A DNA stretch of 19,184 bases from NCBI GenBank assembly GCA_035627835.1, contig DASPKX010000128.1:1-19184 (forward strand). Direction: 5' to 3'. The notes beneath the pieces are model-generated. The model saw only the letters and a list, made by a program, of their open reading frames with translations. It did no database searches and had not been told where the DNA came from. Every line of letters begins with the position of its first letter. Position 1 is the stretch's first letter. The position numbers and the translations under genes are program-made. This document shows, in pieces, positions 6,583 through 14,942 of the stretch. The stretch comes from DASPKX01 sp035627835 (GTDB lineage: Bacteria > Verrucomicrobiota > Verrucomicrobiia > Limisphaerales > SXQI01).

Positions 6583-9309
6583 CTCAGTTCCCCGTCCAAC
6601 TTTGCGCCGGATCCATTTCTCCAACTCGACGAGGAGGAACGCGGCAAACGCTGTTACCGTGAGCAAACCCCATGCGCGCAGAGTGATTGGAACGGTGTGG
6701 AAGAGCCTGTTGAATAAGGCAGTATGAGTGAACACCAACTGCACGCCGATCATTCCCGCGATCCCCAAAAACAGGGAGGGGTTCGAGAAAAAACCGATCT
6801 TCCATGGCGCATTCAACAGGGAGCGGCAGTTGATTAGGTAAAACACCTCGAACATGACGATCGTGTTCACGACGATGGTGCGCGCCTCCGCGTCGGACAT
6901 GCCGGACCTTAGACCCCACAGGAACAAACCGAATGCGCTGCACAGCATTAATAGAGTGATGAAGCAGGTGCGCATTATAAGTGGGAACGTCAGTATGCCC
7001 GCTTTTGGATTGCGTGGCGGACGGCGCATGAGGCCCTCTTCCTTCGGCTCGAACACCAACATGAGCCCAAGGAAAATGGCAGTGGAAAGGTTGATCCAGA
7101 GCGCCTGCACCGGCAGCAGAGGCAGAGCAGTCCCCAGCAAAATCGCGGTGACCAGCACGAGGGCTTCGCCCATGTTGGTTGGAAGCGTCCAAACGATGAA
7201 TTTCGTTAAGTTGTCATAGACGCTCCTGCCTTCCTCAACAGCCGCTTCAATCGTGGCAAAATTGTCATCGGTCAGGAGCATGTCTGCCGCGCCCTTGGCA
7301 ACGTCCGTTCCAGTGATGCCCATCGCTATCCCAATGTCAGCCTGCTTCAACGCTGGAGCATCATTAACTCCATCACCAGTCATTGCGACCACGTGCCCGC
7401 GCGCCTGAAGAGCGCGCACGAGGCGGAGTTTGTGCTCAGGCGCCACTCGCGCGAACACAGAGGCTTTGTCTGCGATCTGCAACAGCTCCGCGTCGGAGCT
7501 TTTCTCAAGTGTTGCCCCGTTAACCGCGACTATTTCACCCGCGCCGTTCCCCAGGCCGAGCTGCCGCGCGATCGATTTCGCGGTGAGAAGATGATCCCCT
7601 GTGATCATCTTGACCTCAATCCCGGCGTTCTGGCATTTGGCAATCGCCTCCCGTGCCTCTTCGCGCGGGGGATCGATCATTCCTTGCAGCCCAAGAAACG
7701 TCAGTCCGGCGCTCACATGCTCGTGCGCGAGCGATTGCTGATCCGCAGCAGCCTCACGGCGCGCCAGCGCCAGCACACGCAGCCCGTCGGAAGCCATTCG
7801 CTCGGCCGCGTGGATAATCTCATCCCGGCAAACATTCGTTGGCTGCCCGTCCTTATCCAATGCATGCGTGCAGCGATCCAACAATCTCTCCAGTGACCCT
7901 TTTTTGTAAATGACTCGTCCGGAATGCGCGTGGCGTTGGTGAAGCGTGGCCATGTACTGCAGCTCCGATTCAAAGGGAATCGCGTCAATGCGCGGGTGCG
8001 TGGAGCAGGCCTCTTGATGAACAAAACCGCCCTTCTGCGCCGCCACGATAAGCGCAGCCTCCGTGGGGTCACCATCAACTTTGTGCCGTTCCCCTTCCCT
8101 GCGCACCTGCGAATCGTTGTTCAGCAGTCCGGCCAGCAGTGTTTCCGCTAAAGCTGGCTTGTTGCGAACTTCCACGAAGCTGCCTGCAAAACTGATCGTG
8201 CCTATAGATTGATAGCCTACTCCAGAGACCTGGAAGAGTTCACCTCCAGCAAAGATCTGCTGAACGGTCATTTCGTTCTCGGTCAGTGTTCCTGTCTTAT
8301 CTGAGCAGATGACAGAGGCGCTCCCAAGAGTCTCCACCGCTGGAAGTCGCCTTATGATCGCTCTTTTTCTCGCCATGCGGTTCACTCCAAGAGCGAGGGT
8401 AACGGTGATCGCCGCAGGCAATCCCTCTGGGATGGCCCCCACCGCCAACGCCACTGCAGCCATGAACACTTCGATTGGCTTCTGTCCACGCCAAAGCCCA
8501 ACTGCAAACGTGACGACGGCCAGACCGAGAATCGCCCACAGAATCACCCGGCTGAACTCCTCAATTTTCCGCGTGAGCGGTGTCGTGAGGTCCGGCGCCT
8601 CATCCAATAAACGCGCGATGCGGCCCGTTTCAGTCGAGTTTCCAGTTGTCCAGACCACACCTTCGCCAACCCCGTAGGTCACTAGCGTGCCTGCGTACGC
8701 CATGTTCTTGCGCTCTGCCAATATTGTTTCCGCAGCGAGGGCATTGCTCTGCTTCGTGACCGGAGCTGATTCACCCGTCAGCGGCGCTTCATCGATCTGC
8801 AGGCTTTTCACCTGCAAAAGCCGCAGATCCGCAGGGACCTTGTCCCCAGCCTGCAGCAGCACGATATCGCCCGGAACCAGCTCGTCGGAGTTCAACCGCC
8901 GCTTTTCCCCATCCCGCCGCACCGTGGCCTCGGTGATGACTAGCTTCGACAAAGCTTCGATAGCCTTTTCAGCTTTCGATTCCTGGATGAAGCCGACAAT
9001 AGCGTTGATGATCACCACACCAATGATCACCGCGGCGTCGATGTACTCCCCGAAATACGCGGTGACACCCCCCGCGATCAGCAGGATGTACATGAGCGGC
9101 GCCGCAAATTGCATCAGGAAGCGCTTCACGGCGCTTGCGCCCCGTTTCTGCGTCAGGACGTTTTTTCCGTATTGCGCCTGGCGTTTGGCCGCTTCAGCCG
9201 AAGAGAGGCCGGTGCGCGGATCAACATTGAGCAAACGCAAAGCCTCATCCGCATGAAGCTGATGCCAGGACAGTGACTCTTTGGCGGTGTTTTGTTTTCT
9301 TGCAGGCAT
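6580..9309 (-). CDS. P2-type cation-transporting ATPase (Ca2+/Na+-pump-like)
   Basis: This 909-residue inner-membrane pump uses ATP to export a cation. It has the N-terminal cation-ATPase domain (about 15-75), the actuator TGES (178-181), the M4 motif PEGLPA (294-299) and the phosphorylation site D337 in DKTGT. Nucleotide-domain KGS (470-472), hinge TGD (570-572), GDGVND (645-650) and a six-helix C-terminal membrane domain follow. In M5, N712 and E715 match the SERCA calcium ligands. In M6 the usual N-x-x-T-D is N740-L-S-T743-A744, so the key Asp is Ala, as in CtpF/PMA1-like bacterial pumps. Ca2+ is therefore not certain, and another cation such as Na+ is possible. The ATG at 9309 is chosen because the upstream extension to 9486 would overlap the divergent peptidase gene and adds a non-family sequence. 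No regulator or metal sensor lies nearby. Confidence 0.92.
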   Translation of the reverse strand: MPARKQNTAKESLSWHQLHADEALRLLNVDPRTGLSSAEAAKRQAQYGKNVLTQKRGASAVKRFLMQFAAPLMYILLIAGGVTAYFGEYIDAAVIIGVVIINAIVGFIQESKAEKAIEALSKLVITEATVRRDGEKRRLNSDELVPGDIVLLQAGDKVPADLRLLQVKSLQIDEAPLTGESAPVTKQSNALAAETILAERKNMAYAGTLVTYGVGEGVVWTTGNSTETGRIARLLDEAPDLTTPLTRKIEEFSRVILWAILGLAVVTFAVGLWRGQKPIEVFMAAVALAVGAIPEGLPAAITVTLALGVNRMARKRAIIRRLPAVETLGSASVICSDKTGTLTENEMTVQQIFAGGELFQVSGVGYQSIGTISFAGSFVEVRNKPALAETLLAGLLNNDSQVRREGERHKVDGDPTEAALIVAAQKGGFVHQEACSTHPRIDAIPFESELQYMATLHQRHAHSGRVIYKKGSLERLLDRCTHALDKDGQPTNVCRDEIIHAAERMASDGLRVLALARREAAADQQSLAHEHVSAGLTFLGLQGMIDPPREEAREAIAKCQNAGIEVKMITGDHLLTAKSIARQLGLGNGAGEIVAVNGATLEKSSDAELLQIADKASVFARVAPEHKLRLVRALQARGHVVAMTGDGVNDAPALKQADIGIAMGITGTDVAKGAADMLLTDDNFATIEAAVEEGRSVYDNLTKFIVWTLPTNMGEALVLVTAILLGTALPLLPVQALWINLSTAIFLGLMLVFEPKEEGLMRRPPRNPKAGILTFPLIMRTCFITLLMLCSAFGLFLWGLRSGMSDAEARTIVVNTIVMFEVFYLINCRSLLNAPWKIGFFSNPSLFLGIAGMIGVQLVFTHTALFNRLFHTVPITLRAWGLLTVTAFAAFLLVELEKWIRRKVGRGTE

Positions 9310-9416
9310 GGATCTCAATGGCAGCCAACAGTAATTTCGAGCGAAGATGGCTGCTTCGCGGATTTTGCCAAGAGCCAGCCAAAAACTGAGTGGTCTGCTT
9401 GTCTTTCCGAGCCTGC

Positions 9417-9431
9417 CCGCTAATTTAGCGG
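9417..9431. promoter_or_regulatory. 15-bp palindrome just upstream of the M16 peptidase start
   Basis: CCGCTAA at 9417-9423 and TTAGCGG at 9425-9431 are perfect reverse complements around a single T. The palindrome ends 8 bases before the peptidase ATG, in the divergent 130-base gap with the ATPase gene. It could be an operator or an mRNA hairpin near the ribosome site. Arms of this length occur about once by chance in a window this size, so the position is the only reason to list it. Confidence 0.3.
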
Positions 9432-9439
9432 ACGGAGTT

Positions 9440-10792
9440 ATGAAGTTCCTGAGAATTGTCCTCGGGTTGTGGTGCCTGGGCGCCACCCTATTCGCGCAGA
9501 GTATGGATAGAAAGTTCTTCCCCTACCCTTACACCATTGATGATTTCACCAATGGCCTGCGGCTGATCACCGTCCCGACAGACCACCCAAACCTGGTTGC
9601 CCTTTACTTGATCGTGCGGACCGGCTCGCGCAATGAGATCGAGCCGGGCAAGAGCGGTTACGCCCACTTTTTCGAGCACATGATGTTTCGAGGCAGTGAG
9701 AGGTTTTCCTCGGATGAGCGTGAGTTGATCATGAAGCGCGCGGGGGCCGACTCGAACGCTTACACCAGTGATGATCGCACTGTTTACCACGTCTTGGTAA
9801 ACAAAGCGGATTTGGAAAAAATGGTGGAGCTGGAGGCGGATCGTTTCCAGCGGCTGAAGTACAGCAAGGAAGGATACCGCACCGAGGCCCTGGCGGTCCT
9901 TGGCGAATACAATAAGAACAGCGCCAATCCTTTCAGCAAGCTCCACGAAGTGCTTCGCGAGACAGCCTTCGACAAGCATACCTACAAGCACACGACCATG
10001 GGGTTCCTCAAGGACATCGAGGATATGCCCAACCAATACGATTACAGCCTCGTCTTTTACGATCGTTGGTACCGGCCGGAATACACCACGATTGTGATGG
10101 TCGGCGACATTACCCAGGAGCGGGCGCGGGAATTAACGACCAAACACTTTGGCCAATGGCAACGCGGCAAGTACGAGGCCAACATACCGAAGGAGGATCC
10201 GCAGACCGCGCCGAGGAAAGCGCATGTTCCGTGGCCTTCCCCGACACTGCCTTACGTGGTCGTGGCATACCGTGGTCCTGCGTATTCCGATGCCAAAAAG
10301 GATAAAGCCGCCCTCGATCTGCTCTCGCCCATTGCCTTCGGCCAGAACTCTGACCTTTACCGCAAACTGGTTCTGAACGAGCAGAAAGTCGATGCGATCA
10401 GCCCGAACTTCGATGATCAAATTGATCCTGAGCTGTTCTCAATTTACGCGCGGGTGAAGGATCCAAAGGATGTCGATTACGTGCGCGACCAAATTCTTGC
10501 GACCTTCAAGCGGTTCTCTGAGGAGTTGGTAAGCCAAACGCAATTGGACGAAACCCGCTCGCGCCAGCGGTATGGAACCGCCCTCCAGTGGACGAGCGCT
10601 GAAGCCATCGCTGGTTATCTTGCCTCATATATAGCCATCGCGCGCACACCAGAAACCATCGAGAAGGAGGCCAAGATCTTCCAGAGCATCACTCCGGAAG
10701 ACATTCGCGAGATGGCCCGAAAATACTTCAACGAGTCCAGCCGAACGGTGGTGACCTTAGCCTCGGAACCCGCAAGCAAGGAGGCAAAATAA
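9440..10792 (+). CDS. M16-family zinc peptidase, catalytic subunit, exported
   Basis: This 450-residue protein is a pitrilysin/M16 metallopeptidase, probably periplasmic. The ATG at 9440 gives a signal peptide (MKFLRIVLGLWCLGATLFAQS, cleavage near residue 20); the open frame from 9347 would hide it. The inverted zinc motif HxxEH is H76-F-F-E79-H80, and the third ligand is E156 in LGEYNKN, at the usual spacing of about 75 residues. The N-terminal catalytic domain runs to about 235 and the C-terminal M16 domain follows to about 440. It belongs to the short, two-chain M16B type, which needs a partner carrying the R/Y substrate motif; that partner is the next gene, whose ATG overlaps this stop (TAATG). 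The likely role is degradation of small exported peptides or misfolded segments. Confidence 0.93.
   Translation: MKFLRIVLGLWCLGATLFAQSMDRKFFPYPYTIDDFTNGLRLITVPTDHPNLVALYLIVRTGSRNEIEPGKSGYAHFFEHMMFRGSERFSSDERELIMKRAGADSNAYTSDDRTVYHVLVNKADLEKMVELEADRFQRLKYSKEGYRTEALAVLGEYNKNSANPFSKLHEVLRETAFDKHTYKHTTMGFLKDIEDMPNQYDYSLVFYDRWYRPEYTTIVMVGDITQERARELTTKHFGQWQRGKYEANIPKEDPQTAPRKAHVPWPSPTLPYVVVAYRGPAYSDAKKDKAALDLLSPIAFGQNSDLYRKLVLNEQKVDAISPNFDDQIDPELFSIYARVKDPKDVDYVRDQILATFKRFSEELVSQTQLDETRSRQRYGTALQWTSAEAIAGYLASYIAIARTPETIEKEAKIFQSITPEDIREMARKYFNESSRTVVTLASEPASKEAK
10778..10784 (+). promoter_or_regulatory. Strong Shine-Dalgarno site for the second M16 gene
   Basis: AAGGAGG lies 7 bases before the ATG at 10792, inside the last codons of the catalytic M16 gene. 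Most genes in this window have weak or no such site, so this one, together with the TAATG stop-start overlap, indicates deliberate coupled translation of the two subunits. Confidence 0.7.
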
Positions 10793-12279
10793 TGAAGCTG
10801 ACGATTGCGATTCTACTTCTCACGATCATGAGCCTGGTGGCAGCTGAAGGGCCTTCCAGGAGCGGCCCTGAATTGGTGATCATACCAACGAAGTCTCCCG
10901 TGGTGACATTTCGGATTGTGCTGCTGCGCGGCGCTGCCGACGACCCGAAGGGCCAGGAAGGCGTCGCCGCGCTCACCGCCGCTATGTTGGCGGAAGGCGG
11001 CACAAAAAAGCTTACCTATGAGGAAATCGTCAAACGGATGTACCCGATGGCCACCTCGTTCGGTTGGCAGATCGATAAGGAGATGACCGTTTTCACCGGC
11101 TCAACGCACGTGGACAATCTTGATAAGTATTACGCGTTGATCCGGGAGATGTTGTTGGAGCCAGGCTTCCGCGATGAGGATTTTCAGCGCCTAAAAAGCG
11201 ACGCCATGAACTTCCTCAAAGTCTCGTTGCGGGAAGGGAACGATGAGGAGCTTGGAAAGGAGCGGCTCTATGGACTCATTTATAAGGATCATCCATACGG
11301 GCATCACAATATGGGCAAGGTGAGTTCGCTGGAGAAACTTACCTTGGAACAGGTGAGAGCCTTTTATGCCAAGCAATACACCTCTGGCTCTTTCTGGATC
11401 GGCCTGGCTGGAAATCTTCCCGCTGGATTTGCTGAGAAGATTCGAACTGACTTCGGGAAGCTCCCGTCAGGCGGTGGAATTGACCGGACGAAAACATCAC
11501 CCACTCTGGCGAGCGGCGCCGTCATCGACCTCGTTCAACGCGAGACCCGCTCTACCGGCATCTCCATTGGTTTTCCGATTAACGTCCGCCGTGGCGACAA
11601 GGACTGGGCAGCCCTCGCCCTGGCTGCCTCCTACTTCGGACAGCATCGTTCGAGCTACAGCTATCTTTACCAGAAGCTGCGCGAAGCTCGCGGCTTAAAC
11701 TACGGCGATTACTCCTACATCGAATATTTCCCGCGCGGAATGTATCAATTCGAGCCTGACCCAAATCAGGCGCGGGATCAGCAGATCTTCCAAATCTGGA
11801 TTCGCCCCGTCCAGCCTGAGCATGGCCATTTTGCCCTGCGCGCCGCGTTGTTCGAGTATGACAACCTAGTGAAGAACGGGATCACCAAAGAAGCGTTTGA
11901 GGACACCCGGCAGTTCCTCACGAAATACGTGGATGTGCTCACTCAATCCCAGGATGGCCAGCTCGGCTACGCCCTGGACAGCAAGTACTATGGGATTCCC
12001 GTGTTCAACGACTACCTCAAATCCGAGTTGGCGAAGCTCACCGTTGAAGACGTGAATCGCGCCATCAAAACCCACCTCAAATCCGATTCCATGCGCATCG
12101 CCATTGTCACGAAGGATGCGGAGGGACTGCGGAAGGCAATTGTTGAGAACTCGCCTTCACCAATCACCTACAACTCCCCCAAGCCTGAGGACATCCTGGC
12201 GGAGGATAAAATTATCTCCACCTACAAGCTGACGCCCAAGGAAGTCCGCGTCACGCCGGTGTCAGAAGTCTTTCAGTGA
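10792..12279 (+). CDS. M16-family protein, non-catalytic partner subunit, exported
   Basis: This 495-residue M16-fold protein has no zinc site: the region equivalent to HxxEH reads AALTAAMLAEGG (about 59-70). It keeps the substrate-binding R/Y motif in LREARGLNYG (about 296-305), followed by DYSYIEYF. This is the arrangement of the mitochondrial processing peptidase alpha chain and of bacterial M16B heterodimers, where one chain carries zinc and the other shapes the substrate chamber. A signal peptide is visible (MKLTIAILLLTIMSLVAAEG), so it acts in the periplasm with the upstream catalytic chain. The start overlaps the previous stop and has a strong ribosome site. The DUF1593 gene begins 9 bases after the stop, suggesting one transcript of three genes. 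Confidence 0.92.
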   Translation: MKLTIAILLLTIMSLVAAEGPSRSGPELVIIPTKSPVVTFRIVLLRGAADDPKGQEGVAALTAAMLAEGGTKKLTYEEIVKRMYPMATSFGWQIDKEMTVFTGSTHVDNLDKYYALIREMLLEPGFRDEDFQRLKSDAMNFLKVSLREGNDEELGKERLYGLIYKDHPYGHHNMGKVSSLEKLTLEQVRAFYAKQYTSGSFWIGLAGNLPAGFAEKIRTDFGKLPSGGGIDRTKTSPTLASGAVIDLVQRETRSTGISIGFPINVRRGDKDWAALALAASYFGQHRSSYSYLYQKLREARGLNYGDYSYIEYFPRGMYQFEPDPNQARDQQIFQIWIRPVQPEHGHFALRAALFEYDNLVKNGITKEAFEDTRQFLTKYVDVLTQSQDGQLGYALDSKYYGIPVFNDYLKSELAKLTVEDVNRAIKTHLKSDSMRIAIVTKDAEGLRKAIVENSPSPITYNSPKPEDILAEDKIISTYKLTPKEVRVTPVSEVFQ

Positions 12280-12288
12280 GGTGGCAGC

Positions 12289-13644
12289 ATGTTGAGGGCC
12301 GCTTGCTGCTTTCTGCTCTTGTGGCTTTGCGGCGCTGGGTTCGCGGCTGAACGCCTGCGCGTCATAGTTGAAACAGACGCTGGCGGCGATCCAGACGACG
12401 AGCAGTCGATGGTGCGGTTCCTCCTCTACTCCAACGAGTGGGATATTGAGGGGATTATCGCAAATCGTCTCAAAGCGCGTGAAGGCGAGAACAGGAACAC
12501 AGAGCGCACCGGCCTCGGGATTGTGCGCCGCCTCGTGGATGCTTATGCGCAGTGCCACACAAACCTGATCGCACACGATCCCCGCTATCCCTCTCCAGAA
12601 ACTCTGCGGGCTCGGGTTGTTGCAGGCCATGCAGACGTCAGCGATGGCGTTGATCTGATTCTCAACGCGGTGGACGCCGCGGACCCGCGCCCTGTCTGGT
12701 TTATGAATTGGGGCACGGACGAAGGCTCGGGTGAGAGCAACCTCAAACGCGCTCTCGACAAGGTTCGAAAGGAGAGAGGAAGTGAAGGCTATGCGAGGTT
12801 CAAATCACGAATACGCCTGAGTTCGGCCGACAAATTCGGCGATCACACCTGGAACCTTGAGCCACCCTTTCCGTTTTGGATCGACACTTTCCGGCCTCCC
12901 ATGAATGGCAAGCGGTGGTATCACCAATTCTCTGCCATCACTGCAAAAGCAGGCGGGTTCGACCTGAGTCGAGACGCTCTCACCGGCCATGGCCCACTCG
13001 GCGCCTTGTACCCGACCAACACCACTCATTGGCAAAAGGAGGGAGACACCATGACCTTCCTCTATTTGGTTCCGACTGGCATGAATGATCCAGACCGGCC
13101 GGGCTGGGGCAGCTGGGCTGGCCGCCACGGCCTTCAGCCAGATGCAGGGCCGCGCAGGTACTACTGGGCCAACCAACTAGATAGCTGGAGCGGAAGCACA
13201 AATCGCGATAACACCCTGATCCGTTGGGCCGTCGATTTGCAGAATGACTTCGCGGCGCGCCTCGATTGGTGCGTGAAGCCACGCGACCAAGCGAATCATA
13301 GGCCGGTTGCCGTCGTGAACGGAGACAACTCACTGGACATCCTGCGTGTTGGCGCGAGGCCCGGAAGCAGGTTAAAGCTCAGCGCCGAAGGATCGACAGA
13401 TCCCGATAAGAACGCGCTGGCGTATGATTGGCACGTTTATCCGGAGGCTGGCTCATACAATGGGGATGTCGAAGTGGAAGGAGCTGACTTGGTTAACGCG
13501 GAGTTTTCTATCCCCCGCGCTGCCGCCGGCAAGGAGATCCACATCATCCTCGCTGTCCGCGACATTGGCGCGCCACCGCTGGCAAGCTACCGTCGAGTCA
13601 TTGTACAAGTGGCTGCAAACAACCAGAAGCCGTCTCAAAAATAA
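12289..13644 (+). CDS. DUF1593 exported protein, nucleoside-hydrolase-like (Sde0182 family)
   Basis: This 451-residue protein starts with a signal peptide (MLRAACCFLLLWLCGAGFAAE). The N-terminal domain (about 22-320) is the DUF1593/Sde0182 nucleoside-hydrolase-like fold, marked by ETDAGGDPDDEQS (28-40). Its aspartates resemble the DTDxGxDDA calcium and ribose site of nucleoside hydrolases, but the substrate is unknown. Further blocks are MNWGTDEGSG and HGPLGALYPTNTTHWQKEGD. The C-terminal part (about 330-445) is a beta-sandwich, PKD/cadherin-like (STDPDKNALAYDWHVYPEAG), as in the proteins named cellulose-binding Sde0182. It begins 9 bases after the M16 partner gene, with GAGGTGG just ahead of the ATG. 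A role in degrading plant-derived glycosides or nucleosides outside the cytoplasm is plausible but unproven. Confidence 0.86.
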   Translation: MLRAACCFLLLWLCGAGFAAERLRVIVETDAGGDPDDEQSMVRFLLYSNEWDIEGIIANRLKAREGENRNTERTGLGIVRRLVDAYAQCHTNLIAHDPRYPSPETLRARVVAGHADVSDGVDLILNAVDAADPRPVWFMNWGTDEGSGESNLKRALDKVRKERGSEGYARFKSRIRLSSADKFGDHTWNLEPPFPFWIDTFRPPMNGKRWYHQFSAITAKAGGFDLSRDALTGHGPLGALYPTNTTHWQKEGDTMTFLYLVPTGMNDPDRPGWGSWAGRHGLQPDAGPRRYYWANQLDSWSGSTNRDNTLIRWAVDLQNDFAARLDWCVKPRDQANHRPVAVVNGDNSLDILRVGARPGSRLKLSAEGSTDPDKNALAYDWHVYPEAGSYNGDVEVEGADLVNAEFSIPRAAAGKEIHIILAVRDIGAPPLASYRRVIVQVAANNQKPSQK

Positions 13645-13732
13645 CAGCAAGTGGATTGCGAAGGATTTTGGCCGGAGGCGAGGCCGCAAGACGCTGCTTG
13701 GGTATTTATGAGAAGGCTTCTACCCTTGAGCA

Positions 13733-14335
13733 ATGGAGTTGGATTTAGAGGGGGAGTTTGCGGACCGGGCTTACCCAATTCTTGCGAGCCTCGTGACACC
13801 GCGTCCGATTGCCCTTGTCACCTCACTTGGACCGGAGGGCGCAGTCAACGCCGCGCCGTTTAGCTTCTTCAATGTCATGGGCGCGGAGCCGCCGATCGTC
13901 GCCTTCGCGCCCCGCGACCGGGATGATGGCACGCCGAAAGACACCGCCCTGAACATTCGCCTCAACCACGAATTCGTGGTGAACCTCGTCGATGAAGCGA
14001 TTGCTGAGGCCATGAACAAATGCGCCGCCTCCCTGCCCTATGGCGAGAGTGAAATCAGACACGCGGGGCTAACCACCGGGCCGTCCACCACCATCAGAAC
14101 TCCGCGCATCACCGAAGCCCCGGTGGCTCTTGAATGTGTCGAGTGGGGCACACTGCAGATTGGCAATAACCGCGTGGTCATTGGTGTGGTGAAGCGCGTT
14201 CATCTGCGCGACGAACTGTTTGATCCCGAGAAGAAACGCATTCGCGCAGACCAACTCCACACGATCGGCCGCATGGCCTCCCCGCATTGGTATTGCACCA
14301 CGCGCGACAGGTTTGAGCTGATCCGTCCGAAGTAA
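13733..14335 (+). CDS. Flavin-reductase-like (flavoredoxin-type) FMN-binding protein
   Basis: This 200-residue protein has the flavin-reductase-like split-barrel domain. The opening LASLVTPRPIALVTSLGPEG (about 18-36), NAAPFSFFNVMGAEPPIVAF (39-58), KDTALNIRLNHEFVVNLVDE and the closing RADQLHTIGRMASPHWY are the family's FMN-binding blocks. Such proteins bind FMN and transfer electrons, or reduce flavin or other acceptors, in the cytoplasm. No signal peptide is present. The 88 bases before it hold no gene and no clear promoter. It converges with the NIL-domain gene, and a hairpin lies between the two. The partner and substrate are not visible from context. Confidence 0.88.
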   Translation: MELDLEGEFADRAYPILASLVTPRPIALVTSLGPEGAVNAAPFSFFNVMGAEPPIVAFAPRDRDDGTPKDTALNIRLNHEFVVNLVDEAIAEAMNKCAASLPYGESEIRHAGLTTGPSTTIRTPRITEAPVALECVEWGTLQIGNNRVVIGVVKRVHLRDELFDPEKKRIRADQLHTIGRMASPHWYCTTRDRFELIRPK

Positions 14336-14359
14336 GAACGGATCAGCCTTAAAGATGAC

Positions 14360-14382
14360 CGCGCAACTTAGAAGTTGCCGCG
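14360..14382. terminator. Hairpin between convergent flavin-reductase and NIL genes
   Basis: GCAACTT (14363-14369) pairs with AAGTTGC (14372-14378) around AG. Three more pairs extend the stem if C14379 is bulged. It lies between two convergent stop codons (14335 and 14385) and suits a bidirectional terminator. A clear T-tract is missing. Confidence 0.45.
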
Positions 14383-14384
14383 CG

Positions 14385-14708
14385 TCAGCTCTCGATGACG
14401 TTGATCTCGACCGGCTCAACTTTCACGCCGGTTTTCTCGAGCCACTTCACCGCGTTCTTAATCTCACCGCGCTGGCCTTCCAGCTCGATGCAGACGATGC
14501 CGATCTCGTCATTCACGCTCGCCTGGCGAACGTTAGTGACGACTTGAAACTTGTGCCCCAACTCCCAAATCACCGGCAAAGTGATCAGGCGCGGTGGATA
14601 CATCAGCCAAAAGCGGGTCTTTTGGCGCTGCTCCAGCGTCGTCTTCGCTGCGGGCGCTTTTGGTTTAGCCTCCTGCGATGGCCGGGATGATGCTGATTTC
14701 GTCGCCAT
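14385..14708 (-). CDS. NIL-domain protein of a SAM-controlled sulfur operon
   Basis: This 107-residue protein has a flexible, Ala/Lys/Ser-rich start (1-30) and a NIL domain (about 32-102: FWLMYPPRLITLPVIWEL, then QVVTNVRQASVNDEIGIVCIELEG and a WLEKTGVKVEPVE end). NIL domains are ferredoxin-like folds. They occur at the C-terminus of the methionine importer ATPase MetN, where they bind methionine, and fused to 4Fe-4S modules in archaeal homocysteine synthesis. No cysteine motif for an Fe-S cluster is present here. It is the last gene of the riboswitch operon, so the role could be sensing methionine or assisting sulfur transfer. The only ATG that keeps the domain overlaps the carrier gene by 44 bases. 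An AGGAGG sits at the carrier's 3' end but lies inside this frame, downstream of that ATG, and no ATG, GTG or TTG follows it closely. Confidence 0.85.
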   Translation of the reverse strand: MATKSASSRPSQEAKPKAPAAKTTLEQRQKTRFWLMYPPRLITLPVIWELGHKFQVVTNVRQASVNDEIGIVCIELEGQRGEIKNAVKWLEKTGVKVEPVEINVIES

Positions 14709-14940
14709 TTTTAATTGGTGTGTTTTGGTTCTGCAGGAAGCGGATGTCCTCTTCGTTCACGTAAACGTTTACGAAGCGGCGCACAGCGCCATTTTCATCG
14801 AGCAAGCGCTCCTTGATGCCCGGATAGCGGGTCTGGAGCTGGTTGATAGCGTCACCAACCGTCGCTGCCTCAACTTCAACAAGCTCCTCGTTGTTGGTGA
14901 GCTTTCGCAGCGGCGTGGGAATGCGGACTTTGGATGCCAT
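14665..14940 (-). CDS. CysO/MoaD/ThiS-like ubiquitin-fold sulfur carrier protein
   Basis: This 91-residue protein has the beta-grasp sulfur-carrier fold and ends in the diagnostic Gly-Gly (PAIAGG). It resembles mycobacterial CysO along its length: VRIPTPLRKLT, a VGDAINQLQTRYPGI helix, ERLLDENG, RRFVNVYVNEEDIRF and GDEISIIPAIAGG. In this family the C-terminal Gly is adenylated by a MoeB/ThiF-type enzyme and turned into a thiocarboxylate, which then donates sulfur to a PLP enzyme. The ATG follows the threonine-synthase-family stop by 2 bases, so the two are translationally coupled. CysO works with the O-phosphoserine-using cysteine synthase CysM; here the partner is an enzyme family that uses O-phosphohomoserine, pointing to homocysteine. 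No activating enzyme lies in the window. MoaD for molybdopterin is less likely because no moa gene is near. Confidence 0.92.
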   Translation of the reverse strand: MASKVRIPTPLRKLTNNEELVEVEAATVGDAINQLQTRYPGIKERLLDENGAVRRFVNVYVNEEDIRFLQNQNTPIKNGDEISIIPAIAGG

Positions 14941-14942
14941 AA

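Noticed and set aside
13645..13732. GC-rich gap before the flavin-reductase-like gene as a possible structured RNA or repeat
   Set aside because: Only a 4-bp GGCC inverted repeat was seen, with no terminator, aptamer landmark or repeated copy in the window.
14665..14940. MoaD of molybdopterin synthase
   Set aside because: The sequence is closer to CysO, no moaE or other moa gene is nearby, and the operon is under SAM control.
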